In this document: piece after piece, positions 19,176 to 28,263 of the stretch | Position numbering within the stretch: position 1 is the first letter of the stretch | Layout of the letters: every line of letters starts with the position of its first letter | NCBI GenBank assembly: GCA_003285105.1 | Contig: CP030158.1 | Location: 620,001-684,000, forward strand | Direction: 5' to 3' | Origin: Roseithermus sacchariphilus | GTDB lineage: Bacteria; Bacteroidota; Rhodothermia; Rhodothermales; MEBIC09517 | Length of the DNA stretch: 64,000 nucleotides | Position numbers and translations under genes: made by a program | The notes under the pieces: model-generated | What the model was told of the DNA's origin: nothing | Database searches by the model: none | The model's input: only the letters and a program-made list of their open reading frames with translations

Positions 19176-19588
19176 GCCCCTCCGCCCACATCGACGAAGG
19201 CCGGCTGTTTGGCCGGGGCCTGGCGTTTCCGCCGCGTATCGGCCCGGACGGCCGCGTGGCGTTCTCCGAAGGCGCCCAGAACATCCGCGAAGCCATCCAG
19301 ATCATCCTGCTGACCGAGCTGCAGGAGCGGGTGATGCGGCCCGAGTTCGGCGGGGGGCTGCGGAGTTTCCTGTTCCGACCGAACACGGTGGCGACGCACC
19401 GCCTCATCGAAGAGCGCGTGGAGCGGGCGCTGAGCCGCTGGGAACCGCGCATCCGCGTGGAGGAGGTGACGGCCCGGGCCGCTCCCGACGCCCCCGAGGC
19501 AGCCGTCGTGACCGTCCGCTACCGCCTCGTCGCCACCGGCACCCCCAACCACCTGAGCCTGACCGTCCAACTCACCGGCGCTTCCTGA
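19172..19588 (+). CDS. Baseplate wedge protein gp25/gpW-like (Pvc9/Afp9)
   Basis: 138 residues; the ATG at 19172 overlaps the preceding stop by 4 bp. NIREAIQIILLTELQERVMRP with PEFGGGLRSFLF is the gp25/GPW signature, followed by the basic RALSRWEPRIRVEEV region. In contractile machines gp25 starts sheath polymerisation on the baseplate. Length is normal. Confidence 0.95.
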   Translation: MSPSAHIDEGRLFGRGLAFPPRIGPDGRVAFSEGAQNIREAIQIILLTELQERVMRPEFGGGLRSFLFRPNTVATHRLIEERVERALSRWEPRIRVEEVTARAAPDAPEAAVVTVRYRLVATGTPNHLSLTVQLTGAS

Positions 19589-19604
19589 GCCGCCGCGATC
19601 GCCC

Positions 19605-21842
19605 ATGCCCCTGCACGAACCCACGCTGGACGACCGATCCTACCAGCAGATCCTGAACGAGGCGCTGGCGCGCATCCCGGTGCACAACCCGGAGTGGACG
19701 AACCACAACGACAGCGACCCGGGGGTGACGCTGCTGCAGGTGTTCTCGTTCATGACCGAGAGCCTGCTCTACCGCGCCAACCGGATGCCCGAGCGCAACC
19801 GGATCAAGTTCCTGCGGCTGCTCGGGCTGCCGATGCAGGCGGCGGCCTCGGCACGGGGCCTGGTCACGTTCGAGCACCTGAAAGGCCCGCTCCGCGTCGA
19901 GCCCCTCGCCCCCGACCTGGAGGTCCTCGCCGGGTCGGTGCCGTTCCGCACGGTCGACGGCCTCTACGCCCTGCCGATCGAGGCGCGGGCCTATTACAAG
20001 GCCGACCCGGCGCTGACGGAGGCAGAGCGGCAGGATACCGAAGCGCTCTACCACCAGCTCTACGCCAGCTACGAGACGGCGGACGACGTGCAGCTCCGGC
20101 TCTACGTGACGCGGATGCTGGAGCCGCCGGCGCCGGGGGCCGTGCCGCCCGTGCTGGATCTGCAGAACGACCCGATCGACGGCGTCCTGTGGGTGGCCCT
20201 GCTGGCCCGGACGCCGGACCTCGTCGAGACGACGCGCGCGCTCATCGCCCACAGCGTGCTGACGCTGGGGATCGTCCCGGCCCTGGAGGCCACGGCGCGG
20301 ACGCTCCCGCCCGGCGGCGCCACGGACGCCGGCCTCACGCCGCAGCTGATCTACGAGCGTCCCGTCGCCACCGACGCGACGGCGCGCTATGCCGCGCTGG
20401 AGGCCCGCCCGTTCGGCAACGTGCTGGAAGAGCCGAACATCGTGGAACTGACGCTGCCGGGCGCGGCCGACCTGCGCACGTGGTCCGGGCAGGACCCGCT
20501 GGAGGACGGCGTCGGCAACTTCCCGCCGTCGCTCGAAGACTCCGACGTCGCGGCGCGGCTGATCACCTGGATCCGCATCCGCACCGGCACCCCCCGCGGC
20601 ACGACCCGCAGCACGCTCAGCGCCCGGCTGAGCTACGTGGGCATCAACGCTGCCCGGGTGGTGCAGGAAGCCCGCGTCACGAACGAGATCGCCGGCGAGG
20701 GCACGGGAGAGCCGGATCAGGTCGTGGCGCTGGTCAACACGCCCGTCATCCCGGACAGCGTGCGGCTGACCGTCAACGGCGAGCCGTGGACGCGGATCGA
20801 CGACCTGGCGGCGGCCGGCCCCGAGGTGCCCCGGCGCAACCCTCGCTGGACCCCCGGCGTGCAGCCCGGCCCGGCCGACGCGGCCTCCGCGAAGGTCTAC
20901 ACGCTCGACCGCGAATCGGGCGAGATCCGCTTCGGCGACGGGCTGCGTGGTGCCCGCCCGCCACGCGGCAGCCTCATCCAGGCCAGCTACGCCTACGGCG
21001 GCGGCCGCGAAGGGCAGGTCGGCATCGGAGCCCTCAGCAAGAGCGCGGCGCTGCCCTCCGGCCTCCGGGTCACGAACCCCGTTCCCACCTGGGGCGGCGA
21101 CGAAGCCGAGACGGTCGAGGATGCCGAGAAACGCATCCCCGGCTTCCTCCAGCACCGCGACCGCCTCGTCACCGAGGCCGACTTCCGCGAGATCACCCTG
21201 CGCACGCCCGGCGTCGACGTCGGGCGCGTGGAGGTGCTGCCGCTGTTCCATCCCGAGGCCGCGCCCGCCGAGGGCGTCGTCACGGTGCTCGTCATCCCGA
21301 AGTACGACCCCCTGCACCCGACGACGCCGGAGCCGGACCGGCTGTTTCTGAACACCGTCTGCGCCCACCTGAACCCGCGCCGCCTCCTCACCACCGAGGT
21401 CCACGTCCACGGCCCCGTCTACGTGCCGGTCTACGTGTCCGTGGGGATCGACGTGCTGCCGGGGCGGGATGCCGCGTCGGTGCGGGAGGCCGTCAGGGAG
21501 GGCCTGCGTGCTTTCCTCTCGCCCTTCACGGGAGGGTTCGAAGGGACCGGCTGGCCGCTCTCGCACGACGTGGAGCAGGCCGAGCTGTTCGCCGTGGCGA
21601 CGCGCGTGGCCGGCGTGGCCCGGGTCAACGCCCTGCTGCTGGGCGACGCCGGCGGCAGCCCACAGGCCCGCATCCCCATCCACGACCTCGACCTGCCCCG
21701 GCTCGTCGCCGTCGCCGTGCAGTCCGGCGACCCGCAGCCGCTGGGCGAGCTGGTGGGCACGGCCACCGCCCCCGGCGACGGCGACGACGGGACGGGCGGC
21801 CCCCGCATCGTCCCCGTGCCCATCGTCCCCGACACCTGCTGA
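19605..21842 (+). CDS. Baseplate J-like wedge protein (Pvc11/Afp11, gp6-like)
   Basis: 745 residues. The N-terminus has NPEWTNHNDSDPGVTLLQVFSFMTE and NRIKFLRLLGL, typical of eCIS baseplate wedge proteins. The middle contains GEIRFGDGLRGARPPRG and YAYGGGREGQVGIG. The C-terminal half (RDRLVTEADFREITLRTPGVDVGRVEV, then VTVLVIPKYDP and VYVSVGIDVLPG) is the baseplate J domain. It ends with a Gly/Asp-rich stretch. It forms the triangular wedges around the hub. Confidence 0.93.
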   Translation: MPLHEPTLDDRSYQQILNEALARIPVHNPEWTNHNDSDPGVTLLQVFSFMTESLLYRANRMPERNRIKFLRLLGLPMQAAASARGLVTFEHLKGPLRVEPLAPDLEVLAGSVPFRTVDGLYALPIEARAYYKADPALTEAERQDTEALYHQLYASYETADDVQLRLYVTRMLEPPAPGAVPPVLDLQNDPIDGVLWVALLARTPDLVETTRALIAHSVLTLGIVPALEATARTLPPGGATDAGLTPQLIYERPVATDATARYAALEARPFGNVLEEPNIVELTLPGAADLRTWSGQDPLEDGVGNFPPSLEDSDVAARLITWIRIRTGTPRGTTRSTLSARLSYVGINAARVVQEARVTNEIAGEGTGEPDQVVALVNTPVIPDSVRLTVNGEPWTRIDDLAAAGPEVPRRNPRWTPGVQPGPADAASAKVYTLDRESGEIRFGDGLRGARPPRGSLIQASYAYGGGREGQVGIGALSKSAALPSGLRVTNPVPTWGGDEAETVEDAEKRIPGFLQHRDRLVTEADFREITLRTPGVDVGRVEVLPLFHPEAAPAEGVVTVLVIPKYDPLHPTTPEPDRLFLNTVCAHLNPRRLLTTEVHVHGPVYVPVYVSVGIDVLPGRDAASVREAVREGLRAFLSPFTGGFEGTGWPLSHDVEQAELFAVATRVAGVARVNALLLGDAGGSPQARIPIHDLDLPRLVAVAVQSGDPQPLGELVGTATAPGDGDDGTGGPRIVPVPIVPDTC

Positions 21843-21867
21843 CCTCTCCGCTGCCCGGCCCTCTCTC

Positions 21868-24681
21868 ATGGACGTCAACGGCACCCGCTTTCACCTGCTG
21901 ATCGGACGGCGCGACTGGACGGAGCGCCTGCCCGGGCACGGCCTGGCGCCGGCCTCCACGGGCGGGGTGGTCTGGAACGACGACCAGGGCTGCATCACCC
22001 TCCAGCCGGAGCTGTTTCGCTTCCCGACGCCCCGCGGTGCCAGGCCGCTGCCCCTGGACCGACGGCGCGGGGCGGCGCAGGACGGCTACGGCCACTGGTT
22101 CGCCATCGACGAGGCCGAGGCCGGGGTGACTTATCGCCCCCACCACGCCGGCGGCACCGCGGCGGCGGAGCCGTTCTGGCCGCGCCCGGACCGCGAGCCG
22201 GACCCCTCGGCACAACGCCCCGGACCGTTCCGGGCCGTCGCGCCCGCGCCGTCCGCGCCGGATCGCCTGCGCGGGCTGGCGATCACCACCCGGCAGTACC
22301 TCGCCGTCGGCGTCACCGCCCCCCGGCCGGGCCTGCTGCTCTTCGACCTGCATGCCGGCGGCCCGCCGATGCGCATCCCGTGGCCCGTGCCCTTCCACCC
22401 GGCCGACCTGGCCCCCCGGCCGGACGGCGGCGTGTGGGTGCTCGACGTGGAGCCGGGCGGCGCGGCGGCGCGGCTGTGGCGGCTGGAGGCGACGTTCCGG
22501 CTCCACCCGCCCGGCCCCGCCACGACCTCGCCCGACGCCTTCCGCCCCGCCGGCGGAGGCCCGCGCACCCGCACCGCCGAGGCCCCCCCGACGGGCTTCG
22601 CCCTGCCGCTCGACGGCGGCGACGCCGTGCCCGTCGCCCTGGAGGGTCTGCCGGACGACACCGTGCTGCTGCTCTGCCGCACCGCCGACGACCACGCCCT
22701 CGTGCGCCGGCTGGCCGTCGACGCCGGCACCCTCGTCCGGCGCGGCCCCGACGTGGACCTCACCGCCCGGCTGGCGGCGCTGCTCGGCGACGATACCCCG
22801 TTCGCGCTGGCGCCCTACGACCTGGCCTTCGTGCCGGACGACGGCCTGCAGCCCCCCGTGCTGCGGGGCACCCTCTACGCCGTCGGCCCCGACGGCGATC
22901 AGGTCTTCGCCTTCCGGCTGTTCGCGGACGACAACGAACTGCGGCTGGAGCCCCGCCCGCTCTACCTCCCGCTGCGGCGCTTCTCCGGCAAAGCCCTCGT
23001 CGCCGCCGGCGCGGACGTCTACTACGACTTCGGCGACCGCTGGCTGCGCGTCACGGAGCGCCCGCGTGCGCAGTATGTGACGGAGGGCACGGCCGCGCTG
23101 GACCCGGAACGGCCCTTCGACGGCAAAGAGCCGGGCTGCGTGTGGCACCGGCTGTTCCTGGACGCCTGCATCCCCCCGGGCACCTCGGTGCGGGTGGACA
23201 GCCGGGCCGCCGACGACGCGGCGCTCCTGGCATCCCGCCCCTGGCAGCCCGAGCCCGCCCCGTATCGCCGCGCCACAGGCTCCGAGATACCGTTCCACCG
23301 CCCCTTCTCGGCCGCCGAGGAAGCCCGGGCCGGCACCGGCACGTGGGAGTTGCTCTTCCAGCAGGCCCGGGGCCGCTACCTCCAGCTGCGGCTCACCCTG
23401 CAGGGCGATGGCCGATCCACCCCCCGCCTCTACGCGCTCCGCCTCTACTACAACCGCTTCTCCTACCTCGACGCCTACCTCCCCGCCGTCTACCGCCAGG
23501 ACCCCACCTCGGCCTCCTTCCTGGATCGCTTCCTGGCCAATGTGGAAGGGACCTTCACCGAGATCGAGGGCAAGATCGCCGCATTCCACCTGCTGCTCGA
23601 CACCCGCACGCTCGACGGCGACTACCTGGACTGGCTGGCGGGATGGCTGGGCGTGACGCTCGATCCGGCCTTCGACGAGGCCCGGCGGCGGCTCTTCCTC
23701 GACCATGCCGTCGTCCTCTTCGGCCAGCGCGGCACGCCGCAGGGCCTCGCCCGGGCGCTCCGCCTGGTGCTCGACCCCTGCCCGGACGCCTCGCTGTTCG
23801 ACCCCGGCGCGGTCGATGCGGACGTCGGACTGCGGGCGCCCACGGCCCGCGTGATCCGGCACGGCGTCCGCATCATCGAGCACTACCTCCAGCGGCGGCT
23901 CTCGCCCGAGGCCCTCGGCGACCCGACGGCGGGTGGCGCTCCGGCGCTGACCGCCCCCGGCACCCCCTGGACGCCGCAGCAGGGCATCGAGCCGCTGCAC
24001 CAGCGCTTCCGCGCGTTTCTCCGGGACGAGGCCGGCGTCCCGCCCGCCGAAGCAGCCACCCGCTCGCTGACGCCCCGCCTCCCGACCGACCCGGCCCTGC
24101 ACGACCCCTGGCGCCGCTTCATCGCCCGGCTCGGCCTTCCCTATGCCGAGGTCACCCCGGCCGACGCCGCCCTCTACCGGGCCTTCCTGCGCCGCCGCTA
24201 CGGCCAGATCAGCCGCCTCCACGCTGCCTACCCCGTCGGCCACGCCCCCGCGGACTTCGACGACATCGCCCTCCCGACCGACACCTTCCCCCCCGACGGC
24301 GCACCGCTGGTCGACTGGGTCCGCTTCGCCTCGCTCGTCGTGCCGATGCACCGGCGGGCGCACCGCTTCACCGTACTCATCCCCGTCGAGCCCCGGCAGC
24401 CGGCCGAGGTCCAGCAGCAGCGGCTGGCGCTGGCCGAGCGCATCATCAACCTCGAAAAGCCGGCCCACACGCGGTTCGAGGTCCGCCCCTACTGGGCCCT
24501 GTTCCGCGTGGGCACGGCGCGGCTGGGGTTCGACACCGTGCTGGACCTCGGCAGCCGGTACGCCGCGCGGCCGCTCGGGCAGGCCGCCCTGGCCGAGGCC
24601 ACGCTGGCGGCCGAACCGCCCTGGACCCTCCCCGACCGCCTCGTCACGGGGCGCGACCGGCCCGGCGCCGCGCTGGGCTGA
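21868..24681 (+). CDS. Baseplate wedge with tail-protein-I domain (Pvc12/Afp12-like)
   Basis: 937 residues from the ATG at 21868, 25 bp after baseplate J. The N-terminal 500 residues are beta-rich with propeller-like repeats (HPADLAPRPDGGVWVLD, then FALAPYDLAFVPDDG). The region at 528-690 has FSYLDAYLPAVYRQDP, FLDRFLANVEGTF, LDWLAGWLGVTLDP and FGQRGTPQGLARALRLVL, a clear P2 gpI/gp7-like tail protein I domain. The C-terminal part is a conserved helical/beta extension. It joins the baseplate periphery to the fibre genes that follow. Confidence 0.9.
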   Translation: MDVNGTRFHLLIGRRDWTERLPGHGLAPASTGGVVWNDDQGCITLQPELFRFPTPRGARPLPLDRRRGAAQDGYGHWFAIDEAEAGVTYRPHHAGGTAAAEPFWPRPDREPDPSAQRPGPFRAVAPAPSAPDRLRGLAITTRQYLAVGVTAPRPGLLLFDLHAGGPPMRIPWPVPFHPADLAPRPDGGVWVLDVEPGGAAARLWRLEATFRLHPPGPATTSPDAFRPAGGGPRTRTAEAPPTGFALPLDGGDAVPVALEGLPDDTVLLLCRTADDHALVRRLAVDAGTLVRRGPDVDLTARLAALLGDDTPFALAPYDLAFVPDDGLQPPVLRGTLYAVGPDGDQVFAFRLFADDNELRLEPRPLYLPLRRFSGKALVAAGADVYYDFGDRWLRVTERPRAQYVTEGTAALDPERPFDGKEPGCVWHRLFLDACIPPGTSVRVDSRAADDAALLASRPWQPEPAPYRRATGSEIPFHRPFSAAEEARAGTGTWELLFQQARGRYLQLRLTLQGDGRSTPRLYALRLYYNRFSYLDAYLPAVYRQDPTSASFLDRFLANVEGTFTEIEGKIAAFHLLLDTRTLDGDYLDWLAGWLGVTLDPAFDEARRRLFLDHAVVLFGQRGTPQGLARALRLVLDPCPDASLFDPGAVDADVGLRAPTARVIRHGVRIIEHYLQRRLSPEALGDPTAGGAPALTAPGTPWTPQQGIEPLHQRFRAFLRDEAGVPPAEAATRSLTPRLPTDPALHDPWRRFIARLGLPYAEVTPADAALYRAFLRRRYGQISRLHAAYPVGHAPADFDDIALPTDTFPPDGAPLVDWVRFASLVVPMHRRAHRFTVLIPVEPRQPAEVQQQRLALAERIINLEKPAHTRFEVRPYWALFRVGTARLGFDTVLDLGSRYAARPLGQAALAEATLAAEPPWTLPDRLVTGRDRPGAALG

Positions 24682-24719
24682 GTTTCTCCGACCCCTTCGC
24701 TCTTGACATCCCGACCCCG

Positions 24720-26843
24720 ATGAGTGACTTGCTGACGCAAACGATCCTCGACCCCGCCAAGCGTGTGCGCTATACCATGGGCCTGGTGCTGGGCGTCGAT
24801 GAATTCCAACAGGAGCAAACCTACTTCATCGCGCGCGACCGCCTGCACCAGCGCGCCCTGCACGGCTACGGCACCGTCCACGGCCTGCGCATCGCCACGC
24901 GCCCGGCGGACGGCGACGTGGAGGTGGTCGTCGGCCCCGGCCTGGCCGTGGACGCCCACGGCCAGCACATCTGCGTCCCCGGTCCACAGTGCGCCCGCCT
25001 GCAGGCCTGGCTCAACCGCACGGACGTCCGCGACCGCATCGGCCGGGTCGACGGGTCGCCGCCGGGCACCGTGCGCGTCTACGTGACCCTCTGCTACCGC
25101 GCCTGTGCCACGGACCGGATCCCCGTGCCCGGCGGGCCGTGCCGCTCGCAGGAGGACAGCACCGAGGCCTCGCGCATCCAGGACGACTTTGAACTGCGCC
25201 TCGCCCTCACGCCGCCGCCGCAACCCGAGGAAGACGCCACGCGGCTCTTCGGGGATCTGCTGCGGATGATCGAGTGGGTGGGGGATGACGAAGCGGGGCT
25301 CACCGAGGCCGAGCTGCTGGCGCAGGTCCGTGCCCTCGCCCCGGCCTCAGCGCCGACCTCACCGCCGGCCTCACCGCCACTCTCGCCCCCCGGCACGCTG
25401 CCGATCCGGGCGAGCGAGGCCGGGACCCTGCTGCAACGGGCCTTCCGCGTCTGGGTGACGGACGTACGCCCCCTCGTCATGGCGAGCGCGGCGTGCCATC
25501 CGCCCGAGGCGGAGGCGTGCATCCTCCTGGCCGCGCTGGATCTGTCGCTGGACGCCACCGGGGGCACGCTGCGGGTGACGACGACCGACGGCGAACCGGA
25601 CGTGTACATCGACGAGACGGACCGGCCCTATCTGCTGACGACGCGGCTGCTGCAGGAATGGCTGCTGCACGCGCCGGGCACCGCCCCCTCCGGGCCGAGC
25701 CTGACCGACCACGGCCTGCTGACCGGCCTGGACGACGACGACCACCCGCAGTACCTCCGCACCGACGGCGGGCGGGCGCTGACCGGAAACCTGAGCGCCG
25801 GCGGGCACACCCTCACCGACCTGGCGGCCGCCACCGCCGACGGCCAGGCCGTGCGCTTCGAACAGGCCGTCAAGGTCGGCGACGCCGCCGGCGGGGACCT
25901 CGGCGGCACGTACCCGGCCCCCGCCGTGACGGGCCTGCGAAACCGGTCCGTCAGCCCCGCCGCGCCGGCCGACGGGCAGGTGCTGACCTGGAACGCCGCC
26001 GGCAACCAGTGGGAACCGCGCGCCGTGCCCGCCGGCGACGGCGGCCCCGCTCCCCTGTCCCTCCCGGAGATCGCCGCCACGCTGCCCTCGCTGCCGTTCG
26101 TCACCATCACCCCGGACGACGACCCCGGGATCGACCTGGAGCCGCTGGTGCCCGGCACCGGCTACCGGCTCTGGTTCCACCTGAACGCCGGCCCGACGCT
26201 GAGCGAGGACAACGTGCCCGAGCTGGCGCCGGACCGCCTCGACCTGTCCGTCTTCGGGGAGGTAGCGCCCGGACCGGCCGCCGAGCCCTTCCTCCGGCGC
26301 ATCGCCGTCGAGCAGATCGTGCCCGTGGATCGCAACGTGGTCTTCATCCGCCTGGCACGCACCGTCCAGAACGTCTCCCGCCTGCGCTTCCGCTTCAACC
26401 TCCAGCCAACCACCCTCGCCGACGGGATGCCCCTGGCCGACTGGCTGGCGCGGCGCCCGATGAGCTGGCTCGGCTACGACGGCCGGCAGTTTGCCACCGC
26501 CTTCGTCGAGGTGCCCCGCCGCCCCGCCGGCCGCGAACCGGGCAGCTACACCCCCGTCGCCGCCGGCCGATTCGACCGGCGGGGACAGCCGCAGGGGGCG
26601 ACGCTCGGCCCGTTGCAGGCCCGCCCCGACGGCGACACCACCTTCTTGCTGCGCTTTGCCGGATACGACCGCCAGGGCACCTACATCGTCACCGGCACGC
26701 CCGTCAGCGAGGGCGGACCGCTCCCCTATGGATTCGAGGTTCTGGCGCCGTTCCAGCCCGAGGGCATCCGCGTGCGCGTCACCAACGCCCAGGGAGCCCC
26801 GCCCGAGGTAGGCTTCATGGTCCAGATTCACCAGATCGGCTGA
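24720..26843 (+). CDS. Tail fibre-like receptor-binding protein (Pvc13 position)
   Basis: 707 residues. An N-terminal attachment domain (VLGVDEFQQEQTYFIARD, HGLRIATRP, VVVGPGLAVDAHG) is followed by a Cys-rich motif (CYRACATDRIPVPGGPC). The fibre shaft at about residues 325-440 shows phage fibre signatures: DHGLLTGLDDDDHPQYLRTD, GNLSAGGHTLTDL and PADGQVLTWNAAGNQWEP. The C-terminal 270 residues form a beta-rich head candidate. In eCIS this protein decides target-cell binding. The N-terminal domain is shared with the next gene. Confidence 0.82.
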   Translation: MSDLLTQTILDPAKRVRYTMGLVLGVDEFQQEQTYFIARDRLHQRALHGYGTVHGLRIATRPADGDVEVVVGPGLAVDAHGQHICVPGPQCARLQAWLNRTDVRDRIGRVDGSPPGTVRVYVTLCYRACATDRIPVPGGPCRSQEDSTEASRIQDDFELRLALTPPPQPEEDATRLFGDLLRMIEWVGDDEAGLTEAELLAQVRALAPASAPTSPPASPPLSPPGTLPIRASEAGTLLQRAFRVWVTDVRPLVMASAACHPPEAEACILLAALDLSLDATGGTLRVTTTDGEPDVYIDETDRPYLLTTRLLQEWLLHAPGTAPSGPSLTDHGLLTGLDDDDHPQYLRTDGGRALTGNLSAGGHTLTDLAAATADGQAVRFEQAVKVGDAAGGDLGGTYPAPAVTGLRNRSVSPAAPADGQVLTWNAAGNQWEPRAVPAGDGGPAPLSLPEIAATLPSLPFVTITPDDDPGIDLEPLVPGTGYRLWFHLNAGPTLSEDNVPELAPDRLDLSVFGEVAPGPAAEPFLRRIAVEQIVPVDRNVVFIRLARTVQNVSRLRFRFNLQPTTLADGMPLADWLARRPMSWLGYDGRQFATAFVEVPRRPAGREPGSYTPVAAGRFDRRGQPQGATLGPLQARPDGDTTFLLRFAGYDRQGTYIVTGTPVSEGGPLPYGFEVLAPFQPEGIRVRVTNAQGAPPEVGFMVQIHQIG

Positions 26844-26850
26844 TCCGCCC

Positions 26851-28233
26851 ATGCCTAGCGTCGACCTACACGAAGCCCTGCTGACCGGCGGCCTGCGGCA
26901 CCCGCACTTCTTCAACGGCCGCGTCCTGACCGCCGAGGCCCTGCAAACCGAGCAAGCCGCCCAGCACACCCATGCGCGGCGGCTGGGCCAGAGCATCGGC
27001 ACCGGCGTCGTCCGTGGCCTAGAGGTCCGCATCGGGCAGTCCACCGGCCCGCGGCCGACCGTCATCGTCTCGGCCGGGCTGGCGCTGAACCGGGCCGGAC
27101 AGGTGCTGGCCGTGCCGGACGCCCTCACGGAGGTGGAGGTGGTGCTCGTCCGCGCACCCCGACCCGCCGAGCCCATCACCGGCGACGGGCTCTTCGCGGC
27201 CTGCACCGGCCACCCCGGCACGCAGCCCCCGGACACCCCCTTCACCGCCACCGGGCAGGGCGCCTACGTCCTCGTCCTGGCCCCGGCCGCGGACTACCGC
27301 GAGCGCGTGCCGGGCGTGGGCCTGACGGACCACGGAACCGCCCGCTCCTGCGGCAGCCGGTTCGTGGAAGAAGGCGTGCAGTTCCGCCTGGAGCCGCTGG
27401 ACGTCCACACCCCCGCCGTCGCCGGGCCGCTGAGCGAGACGCTCCCGGCGCTGATGGCACGGACCGACCCCGCCGGCATCGCCCGCACCCGCAACCTGCT
27501 CGCCCACCTCTGCCTCGGCACACCGACCGCCCTCAACGCGCCGGTCGACCTGTTCCGGGCGCTGCGGGGGGACCTCGACCACAGCACCTACGGACCGCTC
27601 GACGCGCTGCGCCTGCAGAACCGCCTGACCGACGGCGACGTCCCGCTGGCGCTGATCCGCTGGGCGGCCACCGGCCTCCAGTTCGTCGACATGTGGGCCG
27701 TGCGACGCCGGCTGCACCGGCTCGACGCCACGCACACCGCCCCCTTCCCGGCCACCGACCGCCGCCGGGCCGAAGCGGAAGCCGCCTTCCTCCAGTTCCA
27801 GCAGCACCTGGCCGACCTGACCCGCCCCGGCGCCCTGGACCGCCCCGCCACCCAGGTGCACGCCCGCGACTTCTTCGCCTACCTGCCCGCCGCCGGCGTC
27901 ATCCCGCTGGACGGCGCCCGCTTCTCCATCGGCCTGCACCCCGAACCGTTCTTCGCCGGGCGCGCCCACCGCCCCCCCGGACGGATCGAAGGCGCCCGCC
28001 TGCGGGCCATGCTGGCCGCCTCCTTCGACTATCCCCCCATCGACCTGGAGCAGCAGGAGATGGTCTGGATCTACCAGGTGCGCGAAAACACGGCCGCCGT
28101 CATGGCCGGCTCCGCTTCCCGCCCCGATCCCTTCCTCCTGTTCACCAACGGCCATATGCCCTTCGCCGGCGAGGCACGGTACGACCTCTCCCGCTGGGAC
28201 TTCAGCCAGTATGCGTCCGACCTAGACACCTGA
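26851..28233 (+). CDS. eCIS-associated paralogue of the fibre attachment domain
   Basis: 460 residues, 7 bp after the fibre gene. Its N-terminus (FFNGRVLTAEALQTEQ, GTGVVRGLEV, VIVSAGLALNRAGQVLAVP) aligns with the fibre protein N-terminus. The rest lacks fibre repeats and instead has helical segments (RWAATGLQFVDMWAVRRRL, FLQFQQHLADL) and ends in VRENTAAVMAG and LLFTNGHMPFAGEARYDL. I suggest a baseplate or fibre-adaptor protein. Function is otherwise unknown. Confidence 0.6.
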   Translation: MPSVDLHEALLTGGLRHPHFFNGRVLTAEALQTEQAAQHTHARRLGQSIGTGVVRGLEVRIGQSTGPRPTVIVSAGLALNRAGQVLAVPDALTEVEVVLVRAPRPAEPITGDGLFAACTGHPGTQPPDTPFTATGQGAYVLVLAPAADYRERVPGVGLTDHGTARSCGSRFVEEGVQFRLEPLDVHTPAVAGPLSETLPALMARTDPAGIARTRNLLAHLCLGTPTALNAPVDLFRALRGDLDHSTYGPLDALRLQNRLTDGDVPLALIRWAATGLQFVDMWAVRRRLHRLDATHTAPFPATDRRRAEAEAAFLQFQQHLADLTRPGALDRPATQVHARDFFAYLPAAGVIPLDGARFSIGLHPEPFFAGRAHRPPGRIEGARLRAMLAASFDYPPIDLEQQEMVWIYQVRENTAAVMAGSASRPDPFLLFTNGHMPFAGEARYDLSRWDFSQYASDLDT

Positions 28234-28263
28234 CCGCTTCGATTCATCCACGAGGGCAGACCC

